The notes below the pieces were generated by a model. That model did not search any database. It worked only from the letters and a program-made list of their open reading frames with translations, and was not told where the DNA came from. From positions 3,120,812 through 3,184,811 of the forward strand of contig NZ_KI866530.1 of assembly GCF_000511175.1 (NCBI RefSeq): a stretch of DNA of 64,000 bases, read 5' to 3'. Shown here piece by piece: positions 27,427 through 35,761 of this stretch. The stretch is from Sediminibacterium salmoneum NBRC 103935. GTDB lineage: Bacteria; Bacteroidota; Bacteroidia; Chitinophagales; Chitinophagaceae. The position numbers and the translations under genes are program-made. The first letter of the stretch is position 1; the number at the start of each line of letters is the position of its first letter.

Positions 27427-29492
27427 TGTTAACACCCAGCATATTATTACAAGCCTATAAACTCATGATGACTGCCAAGTCTATGAGTGAAACCTACGAT
27501 GCCAATCGTGCGGTATGTAAATATGTGCACTCCACATCGCGCGGACACGAAGCCATACAACTGGCCACGGGTCTGCAATTGGAGCCCTGCGACTGGGTAA
27601 GCCCTTATTATAGAGACGACAGCTTAATGCTGGCCGTTGGTTTTACTCCCTACGAGTTAATGCTGCAATTGCTAGCGAAAAAAGACGATCCCTTTTCGGG
27701 CGGTAGATCTTATTACTGTCATCCGAGCAGTAAGGATCCGAATCGTCCTTCCATCATACACCAGAGCAGTGCAACCGGCATGCAAGCCATACCCACCACG
27801 GGTTTGGCGCAGGGCGTACAACATTTAGAAAAGAATTTACCGGGCCGATTGCGCAAGTCGGCAGATGGCAAATCTCCTGTAGTAGTCTGTTCCTTGGGAG
27901 ATGGATGTATGAGTGAGGGGGAAGTGAGTGAAGCTTTGCAGTTTGCAGTATTGAAAGAATTACCGATTGTTTATTTGGTACAAGATAACCAGTGGAGCAT
28001 CAGTGCCACAGCCGATGAAATCAGAACCACCAATGCTTACGAATATGCAAGCGGCTTTAAGGGATTAAAGCGCATGCAGGTAGATGGCAGCGATTTCATG
28101 CGCTGTTTTGAAACCATGGAGCAGGCCGTGAACTATGCCCGCAATGAGCGCAAGCCCGTGCTGGTACACGCGAAAGTGCCTTTGTTGGGGCACCATACCA
28201 GTGGTGTAAGAAAAGAATTTTACCGTAGCCGCGAAGACTTATTAAAACACGGCTTATACGATCCCATCCCAAAACTACGATTGTTGTTAACGGGCGTGGG
28301 TTTTACCGATGCAGAGATCAATCAGATAGAAGCCGATGCATTGGAATTGGTATTAGAAGATTTTAAGAAAGCACAGGCAGCTGCAGAACCCGACATCAGA
28401 TCAGTAGAAGAACATGTATTTGTTCCTACACCGGTAAGAGAAGAAGTGGGAGAGCGCGTACCGAAGGGAGCAGAGCGCATACTCATGGTAGACGCGGCAT
28501 TGCATGCGATAGACGAAATATTATCCGAACACGAAGAAGCGATACTATACGGACAGGATGTGGGTGGAAGACTGGGCGGTGTGTTCAGAGAAGCCGCAAC
28601 ACTGGCAGAGAAATACGGAGACAACAGAGTCTTCAACACCGCGATACAGGAAGCCTATATCATTGGATCTACCGTGGGCTTATCGGCCATGGGCATGAAA
28701 CCCATTGTGGAAGTGCAGTTTGGCGATTATATTTATCCGGGCTTTAACCAGCTGGTAACGGAAGTATCCAAATCCTGCTATTTATCAAACGGACAATATC
28801 CGGTACAAATGCTGTTGCGTGTACCCGTAGGCGCCTACGGCGGCGGTGGACCTTATCATAGCGGAAGCATTGAAAGCACTTTGTTAACCATCAAGGGAAT
28901 CAAAGTGGTGTATCCATCGAATGCGGCAGATATGAAGGGATTGATGAAAGCTGCCTTCCTAGACCCCAACCCGGTAATCATGCTGGAGCACAAGGGACTT
29001 TACTGGAGCAAGGTACCCGGAACGGACACAGCCCGCACTACCGAACCCTCTAAAGACTATGTATTGCCATTGGGTAAAGCCAATGTGGTACAATCGGCCG
29101 ATATAGATATGGTCCGCAAGGGCGAGACCCTATGCGTAATCACCTATGGAATGGGCGTTTACTGGGCCAAAGCCGCAGCTGAAAGATATGCAGGCCAGGT
29201 AGAAATCGTGGACCTGAGAACCCTGTTTCCACTGGACGAAGAAACCGTATTTACCGCAGTAAAAAGACACGGAAAAGTACTGGTGTTAAGCGAGGAACAA
29301 CAGAACAACTCCTTTGCCGAAGCATTGGCATTAAGAATATCCAACGATTGTTATCACTTTTTGGACGCCAAAGTAGAAGTAATGGGCTCCAAAAACCTAC
29401 CCGCAGTACCCATAAACGTAGCCCTGGAGTCGGCCATGTTACCCACTGCCAATAAAGTAGCCGAAAGAATCGGCAAATTGTTGAACTACTAG
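27426..29492 (+). CDS. 2-oxoacid dehydrogenase E1, fused alpha and beta subunits
   Basis: 688 residues. The alpha half (1-330) has RDDSLMLAVG, the thiamine-diphosphate motif GDGCMSEGEVSEALQFA and QDNQWSIS. The beta half (about 345-685) has ILYGQDVGGRLGG, NTAIQEAYIIGSTVGLSAMG, QFGDYIYPGFNQL and VPVGAYGGGGPYHSGS. Such fusions serve branched-chain or related 2-oxoacid dehydrogenase complexes; the E2 lipoyl partner is not in this window. It is translationally coupled to the FAH-family gene. The substrate is inferred only. Confidence 0.9.
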   Translation: MLTPSILLQAYKLMMTAKSMSETYDANRAVCKYVHSTSRGHEAIQLATGLQLEPCDWVSPYYRDDSLMLAVGFTPYELMLQLLAKKDDPFSGGRSYYCHPSSKDPNRPSIIHQSSATGMQAIPTTGLAQGVQHLEKNLPGRLRKSADGKSPVVVCSLGDGCMSEGEVSEALQFAVLKELPIVYLVQDNQWSISATADEIRTTNAYEYASGFKGLKRMQVDGSDFMRCFETMEQAVNYARNERKPVLVHAKVPLLGHHTSGVRKEFYRSREDLLKHGLYDPIPKLRLLLTGVGFTDAEINQIEADALELVLEDFKKAQAAAEPDIRSVEEHVFVPTPVREEVGERVPKGAERILMVDAALHAIDEILSEHEEAILYGQDVGGRLGGVFREAATLAEKYGDNRVFNTAIQEAYIIGSTVGLSAMGMKPIVEVQFGDYIYPGFNQLVTEVSKSCYLSNGQYPVQMLLRVPVGAYGGGGPYHSGSIESTLLTIKGIKVVYPSNAADMKGLMKAAFLDPNPVIMLEHKGLYWSKVPGTDTARTTEPSKDYVLPLGKANVVQSADIDMVRKGETLCVITYGMGVYWAKAAAERYAGQVEIVDLRTLFPLDEETVFTAVKRHGKVLVLSEEQQNNSFAEALALRISNDCYHFLDAKVEVMGSKNLPAVPINVALESAMLPTANKVAERIGKLLNY

Positions 29493-29516
29493 CTTTTTCT
29501 TTTTACCGAAACCCCC

Positions 29517-29524
29517 TATATTTG
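29517..29524 (+). promoter_or_regulatory. -7 element for tRNA-Met
   Basis: TATATTTG, an exact TAnnTTTG, ending 14 bases before the tRNA. Confidence 0.55.
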
Positions 29525-29538
29525 CACCCCGAAAGGAC

Positions 29539-29612
29539 GGCGAGGTAGCTCAGTTGGTTAGAGCGCAGGATTCATAACCCTGAGGTGATGGGTTCAATTC
29601 CCATCCTCGCTA
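29539..29612 (+). tRNA. tRNA-Met (CAT anticodon)
   Basis: A 74-base cloverleaf. The acceptor stem GGCGAGG pairs with CCTCGCT (first pair G-T). D arm is GCTC...GAGC; the anticodon arm is CAGGATTCATAACCCTG with anticodon CAT; the T arm is GATGGGTTCAATTCCCATC. CCA is not encoded. An elongator Met tRNA is most likely, but a lysidine-modified Ile tRNA cannot be excluded by sequence alone. It is the last clear core-genome feature before the cassette array. Confidence 0.95.
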
Positions 29613-29614
29613 CA

Positions 29615-29652
29615 AAGCCCTGACTTCACATGGAGTTGGGGCTTGTTGTTTC
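29615..29652 (+). terminator. Terminator after tRNA-Met
   Basis: Stem AAGCCC ... GGGCTT with an inner ACT/AGT pair, followed by GTTGTTT. It sits directly after the tRNA. Confidence 0.6.
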
Positions 29653-29700
29653 CGACCGCGTCAAAAACTTGTTTTTGTAAGCGGGAGGGAATAACAAGTA

Positions 29701-29771
29701 GCGGCTGCGGAGCAGCCGCGGGGCTTTGTAAAGCCCCCCAACAAGAAAGTCGGCGCAGCTCCGCTGCGACG
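29701..29771. repeat. Three consecutive perfect hairpins
   Basis: GCGGCTGC-3nt-GCAGCCGC (29701-29719), GGGGCTT-4nt-AAGCCCC (29720-29737) and CGCAGC-3nt-GCTGCG (29754-29768, extendable with GTCG/CGAC). This GC-rich block lies between the tRNA and AT-rich DNA. Role unknown. Confidence 0.5.
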
Positions 29772-29852
29772 ACAATTCCCTATCACATCACAAACAGCAT
29801 TTATTTCCCTAACTTCAAATTCCCATTTTTAAAAAAATTTAAAATTCTACAT

Positions 29853-30065
29853 GTGCATCATATAGAATCATTGGTTTTTGAAGGCGCCACTATTCGAGTA
29901 AAAATAGATGGTCAATTTTTCGAGTTGCCAATTTCTAAAGTTTCAGAGAAACTAGTTAATGCTACTGAAATAGAAAGGTCATACTTTAAAATTTCGCCGT
30001 CTGGTTACGGTATTCATTGGCCATTGATTGATGAAGATTTGTCGGTAGAAGCATTCTTGCAATAA
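29853..30065 (+). CDS. DUF2442 domain protein (short)
   Basis: About 70 residues from a GTG at 29853 (VHHIESLVFEGATIRVKIDG, then ELPISKVSEKLVNATEIERSYFKISPSGYGIHW). It matches DUF2442, a small domain often paired with a DUF4160 protein in putative toxin-antitoxin pairs; no partner is seen here. The frame stays open upstream to 29643, but that part crosses the three hairpins and has no family resemblance, so the short form is preferred. No strong RBS was found, and the gene may be a remnant. Confidence 0.55.
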   Translation: MHHIESLVFEGATIRVKIDGQFFELPISKVSEKLVNATEIERSYFKISPSGYGIHWPLIDEDLSVEAFLQ

Positions 30066-30080
30066 TCCCTGCTGATTTTT

Positions 30081-30208
30081 TGATATTACAATCTTTTTTA
30101 TTACATTCACACTACCCCAATTGTTTCTTAAATATTCCTCCCCAATTAATATACTGTTAGTATTCACTGACCTGCGACATTTATGTCTGGGACTCAGGAA
30201 GCTTTGCT
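30081..30208 (+). repeat. Platform left flank, copy 1
   Basis: 128 bases that align without large gaps to 61695-61822, at roughly 85-90% identity by eye. Shared blocks include CCCAATTAATAT and TATGTCTGGGACTCAGGA. Probably the promoter-side region of the recombinase gene. Confidence 0.8.
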
Positions 30209-30219
30209 ATATTTAACAA

Positions 30220-30269
30220 ACAACAGTAACCCCTACAAACCAATGGTTATGAAAATAACCAACTGTTGT
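30220..30269. promoter_or_regulatory. Inverted repeat just before the recombinase start
   Basis: Outer arms ACAACAGT / ACTGTTGT and inner arms TGGTTAT / ATAACCA, ending one base before the ATG at 30271. It could be an operator, a translation-controlling hairpin or a recombinase-binding site. It is absent from the second platform. Confidence 0.45.
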
Positions 30270-30270
30270 T

Positions 30271-31014
30271 ATGCAAAAATTACCTGGCAATATACCTGCG
30301 GATGATTTACAGCCAGCACATTTGAAAAAATACCTGGTCTTTTGTTTTGAAAAATTGAAACTCTCTGAGAATACGTTACATACTAGGATCAATGCCATTA
30401 AGTTCTATTCTGAGCAAGTTTTAAGAAGGGATCGGTTCTTCTGGGAATTTCCAAGACCTAAGAAGCCATTACAGCTTCCTAAACTGCTGAACGAAGACGA
30501 ACTATGCAGATTATTTAATGCACTCACCAATAAAAAGCACAAGGCAATGCTGTTTACCTCGTATAGTGTAGGTTTGAGGGTAAGTGAAATTGTGCGTTTG
30601 AAGATAAAAGATATAGACAGTGAGCGGCTGCAGATATTTATTGAAAATGCGAAGGGAAAGAAAGACCGCTATGTGAATTTAAGCCCAGTATTACTGGATA
30701 TTTTGCGGGAATATTTTAAGCAATACACGCCAAGACCCAAAGTGTTTCTTTTTGAATCGGAACAGACAGGGGATGCTTATCCTACAAGAACGGTTCAACA
30801 GATTTTTAGTAATGCAAAGAGTGCAGCAGGTATTGTTAAAGATGTGGGTATACATAGCTTAAGGCACAGTTTTGCTACCCATTTGTTAGATAAGGGAACG
30901 GATATACGATACATTAAAGATTTACTTGGCCACCTTGATATAAGGACTACAGAGCGTTATTTGCATGTTAGCAAAAAGCAACTGGTTAATATTGGAAGCC
31001 CTTTAGATGACTAA
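30271..31014 (+). CDS. Tyrosine recombinase, XerC/D-like, of the cassette array
   Basis: 247 residues with the full catalytic set by alignment: Arg103 (SVGLR), Lys128 (NAKGKKDR), His195 and Arg198 (HSLRHSF), His221 (LLGHLD) and Tyr230 (TTERYLHV). Lys-to-His spacing is 67, near XerD (72) and far below IntI1 (106), so the integron-integrase insertion is lacking. The N-terminal core-binding domain is short: Arg103 against Arg148 in XerD, so about 45 residues are missing and no in-frame extension exists upstream. The gene may be truncated or naturally short. It probably acts, or once acted, on the attI/attC-like sites beside it. Confidence 0.88.
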   Translation: MQKLPGNIPADDLQPAHLKKYLVFCFEKLKLSENTLHTRINAIKFYSEQVLRRDRFFWEFPRPKKPLQLPKLLNEDELCRLFNALTNKKHKAMLFTSYSVGLRVSEIVRLKIKDIDSERLQIFIENAKGKKDRYVNLSPVLLDILREYFKQYTPRPKVFLFESEQTGDAYPTRTVQQIFSNAKSAAGIVKDVGIHSLRHSFATHLLDKGTDIRYIKDLLGHLDIRTTERYLHVSKKQLVNIGSPLDD

Positions 31015-31091
31015 TTTAAGAAGCGGCAGATAGAATGGTAGTCTTCAGAGTTACTGACAATTGCTTTTGTATAATTGAAAGCGAATTAGCC

Positions 31092-31213
31092 GACAATAAT
31101 AATTGTATAAATGCATTAACGTAATAACAATACAAAAACTATAATATTAAAACAATGACGCTTAATGCCTATTTCCATTGTTCTCTTTTGGGGGTAGCGT
31201 AAATTTAAGTGTT
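31092..31213 (+). other. Platform right flank ending in candidate attI, copy 1
   Basis: 122 bases aligning to 61829-61950 (shared AATTGTATAA, CGTAATAACAATACAAAAAC, TTCTCTTTTGGG, TTTAAGTGTT). Identity stops at the GTT (31211-31213): copy 1 continues GTTAGCTGTA, copy 2 GTTGCGGCGA. That is where different cassettes would be joined, so GTT marks the crossover site. It probably also carries the promoter for the first cassettes. Confidence 0.75.
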
Positions 31214-31243
31214 AGCTGTAATTTAAATGACATAAAAAGACTT

Positions 31244-31723
31244 ATGAAGCAATTTACATTTTTATTATTTTTTTCACTCTATGTAGTATGTTCTTACGGA
31301 CAGACAGGATTTAAAAGGAATGACATTTATTTCGAAGCGGCTGGAAATGGACTTTTTACATCTTTAAATTATGAGAGACAATTAACAAAACAGCCAGGAC
31401 TTGGATTGCGATTAGGAGTTGGGGTTTATTCAGAAAATGCTTTTTATTTGACGATTCCAGTAGGCATAAATTATCTGTTTAAGTTAAATAATGAAAAATC
31501 ATTTATTGACGCAGGCCTTGGTGCTACATGGACCCGAATTGATGGTAATTTATTTGGTGACTCGAAAAATTTAAATGGAGATCATTTTGTAAACTTTGTT
31601 CCTAGTATAGGTTATAGAAGACACACAAATAATAACTTAATATGGCGAATTAGTTTGACACCAATTGCAAATAAGTATGGACTAGTACCTTGGTTTGGAT
31701 TTTCTATAGGGAAAAGATTCTGA
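31244..31723 (+). CDS. Cassette 1: small outer-membrane beta-barrel-like protein
   Basis: 159 residues from ATG 31244. A signal peptide (FTFLLFFSLYVVCSYGQ) is followed by alternating strands with aromatic ends (DIYFEAAGNGLFTSLNYERQ, LGLRLGVGVYSENAFYLTIPVGINYLF), ending in a C-terminal Phe (GFSIGKRF), as in small outer-membrane barrels. No named family recognised. A start at 31178 would lie in the attI flank outside the cassette and is rejected. It is the only gene of the first cassette, starting 33 bases after the GTT. Function unknown. Confidence 0.7.
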   Translation: MKQFTFLLFFSLYVVCSYGQTGFKRNDIYFEAAGNGLFTSLNYERQLTKQPGLGLRLGVGVYSENAFYLTIPVGINYLFKLNNEKSFIDAGLGATWTRIDGNLFGDSKNLNGDHFVNFVPSIGYRRHTNNNLIWRISLTPIANKYGLVPWFGFSIGKRF

Positions 31724-31734
31724 TTAATGTTAAC

Positions 31735-31905
31735 TACAGCTAACAGAAGGCTTTACGCAAGTTGGGCTTTCAGCAATGGCCCATCAGCTTTGGTATTTCA
31801 AATGGGCTTAAGTAATTTGGCTTTAACTAATCGAGTTTTTAGTGGCCAAGCCAGCAGTAGGAACACAGATTATCCAACCAGCGTAAAGCCACGGACGTTG
31901 GCAGC
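31735..31905 (+). repeat. attC-like site 1
   Basis: The left end TACAGCTAAC is the exact reverse complement of the first ten bases of its cassette (GTTAGCTGTA). Inner arms: GGCTTTACGC / GCGTAAAGCC. The right end ACGTTGGCAGC starts the next cassette. About 170 bases; the same family as sites 3, 5 and 6 (shared TTTAGTGGCCAAG). Confidence 0.8.
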
Positions 31906-32015
31906 AAGGCTTTCAAGACACAGTATACTTAAAAGTGAAAGCAAAACTTGAGCATTTAATAATTATTTAAAAGACCTTGATAAATTTTAATTTTGATAAC
32001 TTAAACATAAAGAAT

Positions 32016-32450
32016 ATGGCAAAGAAAAAAGTGTTTGTTAGTTTTGACTATGATGACGACAAAAATTATAGGAACCTTTTAAAGGCGTGGGACGCAAATC
32101 CCGAATTTGATTTTTATATAAGTGATTTAACCCCAGGAGAAATTGATACTTGGGACGTCTCCAGAATAAAAGCTGCTTTAACAGCCTCAATCCGAAATGC
32201 GACGTATACCCTTGTCATTATTGGAAAAAATGCTAACAAAAGGCATCCTAAAGCGGATTTTATTGGATATAAGAACTGGATAAATTTTGAAATTGCACAA
32301 AGCAAAGCCAATCGCAATAGACTTGTAGCGGTTAAATTGGACAGAGAGTATGAAAGCCCAAATGAATTATTAGGTGCAAATGCTTCTTGGGCTATGAGTT
32401 TTACAAAAGATTCAATTATTAATGCTCTAAATGAAGCTTCAAGAAAGTAA
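32016..32450 (+). CDS. Cassette 2: TIR-like protein (ThsB-type)
   Basis: 144 residues from ATG 32016. It resembles the MTH538/ThsB TIR-like family: KKVFVSFDYDDDKNYRNLL, then FYISDLTPGE, TLVIIGKNANKR and WINFEIAQSKANRNRLVAVKL. Glu92 in NFEIAQS is a candidate catalytic Glu. ThsB-type TIR proteins make NAD-derived signal molecules on phage infection. Its stop overlaps the next ATG (TAATG). With the two membrane proteins downstream this suggests a signalling and membrane-effector defence operon; that coupling is inference. An in-frame ATG at 31977 is less likely. Confidence 0.8.
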   Translation: MAKKKVFVSFDYDDDKNYRNLLKAWDANPEFDFYISDLTPGEIDTWDVSRIKAALTASIRNATYTLVIIGKNANKRHPKADFIGYKNWINFEIAQSKANRNRLVAVKLDREYESPNELLGANASWAMSFTKDSIINALNEASRK

Positions 32451-33097
32451 TGGAAGAAAAATCAGTTGAAATATACTACGACCACTATAAGGATACATTT
32501 GAAAATATAAAGACATACATTCAAAGACGTAATTATTATACAATTACAATTCTTTGTTTGTTGATGTTTTTATCATTTCAAATTAGTAACCCTGAAAAGA
32601 CAGTTGAAATTTCAAATGAAATCGTCAAAAAAAATGTTGGTGATGTCCTTATAAATTTCAAATACATAACTCACATACTTTTATTCGCTTTATTGTGGGT
32701 TGTAATAATGTACTTCCAAATTCTTTTTGTAATCGAAAAACACTACTCATACATACACGAAATTGAGGCAAGGCTAACAGACAAGTTGAAGCCTTTTGAA
32801 ATATTAAGAGAAGGTAAAAATTATTTAGACCATTATCCTTGGCTTTCCTCCGTAGTTGACAGGATTTATACAATAATATTTCCTTTGGCATTGGTGTTAA
32901 TTTCGGTAGCTAAATGGTTCGTTGAAAAGAATAATTTGAATAGATTATATAAGAATTGGAATTTTTGGATTGACACAATTCTACTATTTGGAATAATTAT
33001 CATTTCGTTACTTTATTTGTCATACAAACATTTTAATGATTTTAAAAAAAAAGACCAACAGGAACTGGTCATTAATTACTCAACAGAATATGTTTAA
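32450..33097 (+). CDS. Cassette 2: four-helix membrane protein of the TIR operon
   Basis: 215 residues with four hydrophobic segments (about 30-46, 72-92, 139-155 and 171-189) and charged loops. The N-terminus has the acidic/aromatic stretch EEKSVEIYYDHYKDTF. Not assigned to a named family; a membrane effector or channel would fit the context. It is coupled to the TIR gene by TAATG and overlaps the next gene by eight bases. Confidence 0.65.
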   Translation: MEEKSVEIYYDHYKDTFENIKTYIQRRNYYTITILCLLMFLSFQISNPEKTVEISNEIVKKNVGDVLINFKYITHILLFALLWVVIMYFQILFVIEKHYSYIHEIEARLTDKLKPFEILREGKNYLDHYPWLSSVVDRIYTIIFPLALVLISVAKWFVEKNNLNRLYKNWNFWIDTILLFGIIIISLLYLSYKHFNDFKKKDQQELVINYSTEYV

Positions 33098-34109
33098 AGA
33101 CAATGAAAAAAATGGGAAAGTTCTGATAATAGTAGGAATTTGCTTTACTGTATTCTTTGCAATTGCTTTCATTTTTAACACTGGTGAATTAAGTAGTGGA
33201 GAAATTGAACCTAGCATTTGGGGACAATTTGGTGATATTGTTGGTGGATTTGTTGGAACAATAGTGGCACTCGTTGGAGTTTTATTACTCTTTGAAACAT
33301 TAAAACAACAGCGACGAGCAAACTCAAGACTGCAAGTTGAGACCCGTTTTTTTGAATTACTAAAATTACACCGTGACAATGCATCAGAGATGCAATCTAA
33401 AAAAACATTTGGGAGAAAAGTATTTATTGATATCAAAGATGAATTTCACGACTTATATGAATTTGTAGTTATTTGGTATCCCTTAGAAAAAGCAAATATT
33501 TCAGAGTCAGTTTGGAAAAAAAATGTCATTCAAATTACTTATCTAATTACATTCTTCGGTGTCAATAATTCTGTTACTGGATTTTTAAAATCAAAAATTA
33601 AGGAGATTATTTCCAATGATGAATTGTATACAGAATTTAGAGAAAATTGTTTAGAATTTCTAATTAACGAGCATCAGACTACAAAAGATGAAAATAAGTC
33701 AAAGGAACCTTCACAAAGAAAATTTTTGAAGTATGACGGCTACCAATCCGTTTTAGGTCATTATTTTAGACATCTTTTTCAAACGGTCACTTACATTAAT
33801 GACCAAAATGGATTACTAAATTATCGTGAAAAATATGATTACATAAAGACGTTAAGAGCACAACTTAGCACTCACGAGCAAGCTATTTTTCTTTATAATT
33901 CAATTTCAACATTAGGTGAACCTTGGGAGCTTTCTGAACAAATTACTGACCCCGATAAAAAACTAATTACAAAATATAATTTCATTAAAAATATACCGAT
34001 AGGATTCACAAGACAAATTGAGCCAAAGGATTATTTTCCTGATATCTTTTTTGAAACTGATAATGCCCCGACACCAAACAGAATTGAACTTGAAAAAAAA
34101 TACACATAG
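33090..34109 (+). CDS. Cassette 2: putative phage abortive-infection protein (PutAbiC-like)
   Basis: 339 residues from ATG 33090. Two N-terminal transmembrane segments (about 11-29 and 45-68) flank a short acidic loop containing WGQFGDIVGGFVGTIVALVG. The LLFETLKQQRRANSRLQVETRFFELLKLH segment then matches the putative AbiC family. The C-terminal part is alpha-helical with HYFRHLFQTVTYIND. This family is annotated as abortive infection; the mechanism is unknown. It is the last gene of the cassette, four bases before the left end of attC-like site 2. Confidence 0.75.
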   Translation: MFKDNEKNGKVLIIVGICFTVFFAIAFIFNTGELSSGEIEPSIWGQFGDIVGGFVGTIVALVGVLLLFETLKQQRRANSRLQVETRFFELLKLHRDNASEMQSKKTFGRKVFIDIKDEFHDLYEFVVIWYPLEKANISESVWKKNVIQITYLITFFGVNNSVTGFLKSKIKEIISNDELYTEFRENCLEFLINEHQTTKDENKSKEPSQRKFLKYDGYQSVLGHYFRHLFQTVTYINDQNGLLNYREKYDYIKTLRAQLSTHEQAIFLYNSISTLGEPWELSEQITDPDKKLITKYNFIKNIPIGFTRQIEPKDYFPDIFFETDNAPTPNRIELEKKYT

Positions 34110-34112
34110 CCC

Positions 34113-34313
34113 AGCTGCCAACAAAAGTATTTGCAAAAGCAGGGCTGGACTTTGTAACCGCAACTATGTGCAAGCATCAACAGCAGTTCGGGCTCGACGT
34201 TCAATCTTCATCATTAGTTTTTAACTTCAACAACATATCTTCAATTGGGCATTTGTTCCGGGCTGGACGAGCAATGAATTCCCTGCCTTCGCAAATACCT
34301 GCCCGTTGGCAGC
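34113..34313 (+). repeat. attC-like site 2
   Basis: Left end GCTGCCAAC (34114-34122) is the exact reverse complement of its cassette's start GTTGGCAGC. Inner arms GTATTTGC...AGCAGGG and CCCTGCC...GCAAATAC. Right end CCCGTTGGCAGC opens cassette 3. About 200 bases; its central part differs from sites 1, 3, 5 and 6. Confidence 0.75.
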
Positions 34314-34324
34314 AATTATATTTT

Positions 34325-35761
34325 ATGGATTTAATACAAGAAGGACAATTTATTTTAACTGGCTTATCCAAAATCAATGTGCTCTTAGGAAAAAACGGAT
34401 GTGGAAAAAGTGGACTACTTAAAAGATTGGAAAGTTTTCTAACTCAACAAAATAATGGTGAAATAAACTATGTAACCCCAGAGAGAGGTGGTTCTTTGCG
34501 TTATGAGGCAGGGGTTGAACAAAATGTAATTGCAGGTGAAAATTGGGCAAAAGATCAAAAACGACAAAACCAATGGCCCTCATTCAAGCATTATTCAGTT
34601 ACACAGTACCGACGACTTGAGACTCTATCACTAAGAGAAATCGAAAAAAATCATGAAATAAGAGCTGATTTCACAAAAACATTTGATACTATAATTCAGA
34701 AGATTAATAACCTGTTGACAAATGTAAAAATTGTTAGGGGTACTAAAGGAGATTTTGACATCTTCACAATCGACCCCGAAGCTAAAATAGAACCGCAGCA
34801 AATAAGTAGTGGTGAGTCCGAAATAATTGCACTTGCAATCGAATGCTTAACTTTTGAAAAATCATGCGATGCCACATAGCAAAAATTTCTCTTATTAGAC
34901 GAACCAGATGTACACTTGCATCCTGACTTGCAATCTAAATTTGTTTCCTTTCTCATTGAATTAGTTGCTACAAAGAAGTTTTCTATAATCATTGCGACAC
35001 ATAGTACTGCTATTCTTGGATCACTATTTAATTATGCTGAAGCAAGGTTTTCGATTCTCTCAAACAAAAGTTCGAGTGCAACCTTTAAGCCTATAAACAA
35101 CATGTACCAAGGCATATTGCCAATTTTCGGAGCAAACCCGCTTTCAAATATTTTTAATCAAAGCCCTATTTTTTTAGTTGAAGGTGAAGATGATGCACGA
35201 ATTTTTCAACAAGCAATTAGAAGTACTAATGGACAACTAAAGTTATATCCCTGTTCTGTTGATGGCGTTGGGAATTTATCGGCGTACGAGGCTGCAGTTA
35301 TAGAAATAATTAACGGTGTTTACGATAATGCAGTTGCATATTCATTACGAGACCGAGATGAAGGTTATGAAAACATTGACGATTTGCCCCCTTTGGTTAG
35401 GTTCAAAATTTCATTTAGAGCCATAGAAAATCTTATTATTTGTGACGAAGTTTTAGTAACACTAGGAACCACATGGCCACAAATAGAAGAGGAAATTGAA
35501 AAATGGCTTTTAGCATTTAATACCCATGAAAAATTTCCAGTCATGCAAGCTTTTAAAAACTCTGGGTATAATAGGAAGGAGTTTGATTTGAAAGAAATCA
35601 GAAATATTTTAATAGGCTTAACGAATTCAGCGAAACCATGGGAGATAGCAGTTGGTCAGACTATCGGAAAGCTAATTACCGATCAAATTGCGAAAGATTT
35701 TTCTGACAATAAACTCTGTAACTATCTTGGCAACAAGCTTTCAAACAAACTTAAAGCGTAA
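34325..35761 (+). pseudogene. Cassette 3: OLD-like ATPase-Toprim gene with in-frame TAG
   Basis: One frame runs from ATG 34325 to 35761, broken only by TAG at 34877-34879. Before it: Walker A GKNGCGKSG (about 22-30) and the ABC signature ISSGESEIIALAIE. After it: Walker B LLLDEPDVHLHPDL, the His switch IIATHST, and a Toprim-like domain (LVEGEDDARIF, then LRDRDEG). The layout is that of OLD-family nucleases, many of which act in phage defence. The stop separates signature and Walker B, so the short products should be inactive without readthrough. A point mutation (for example CAG to TAG) is the simplest reading. Confidence 0.72.

Noticed and set aside
29643..29852. N-terminal extension of the DUF2442 gene
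   Set aside because: The extension translates the three GC hairpins and has no family similarity.
31178..31243. Upstream start for the cassette 1 gene
   Set aside because: It lies in the attI flank outside the cassette and before the GTT crossover; the signal peptide begins properly at 31244.
31727..31951. Open frame across attC-like site 1
   Set aside because: It is a translation of the palindromic site; a similar frame appears in site 5 (63092-63307) only because the DNA is repeated. No protein features.
34166..34324. Upstream start for the OLD-like gene
   Set aside because: This part is attC-like site 2; the cassette begins at 34305 and the ATPase domain at the ATG of 34325.
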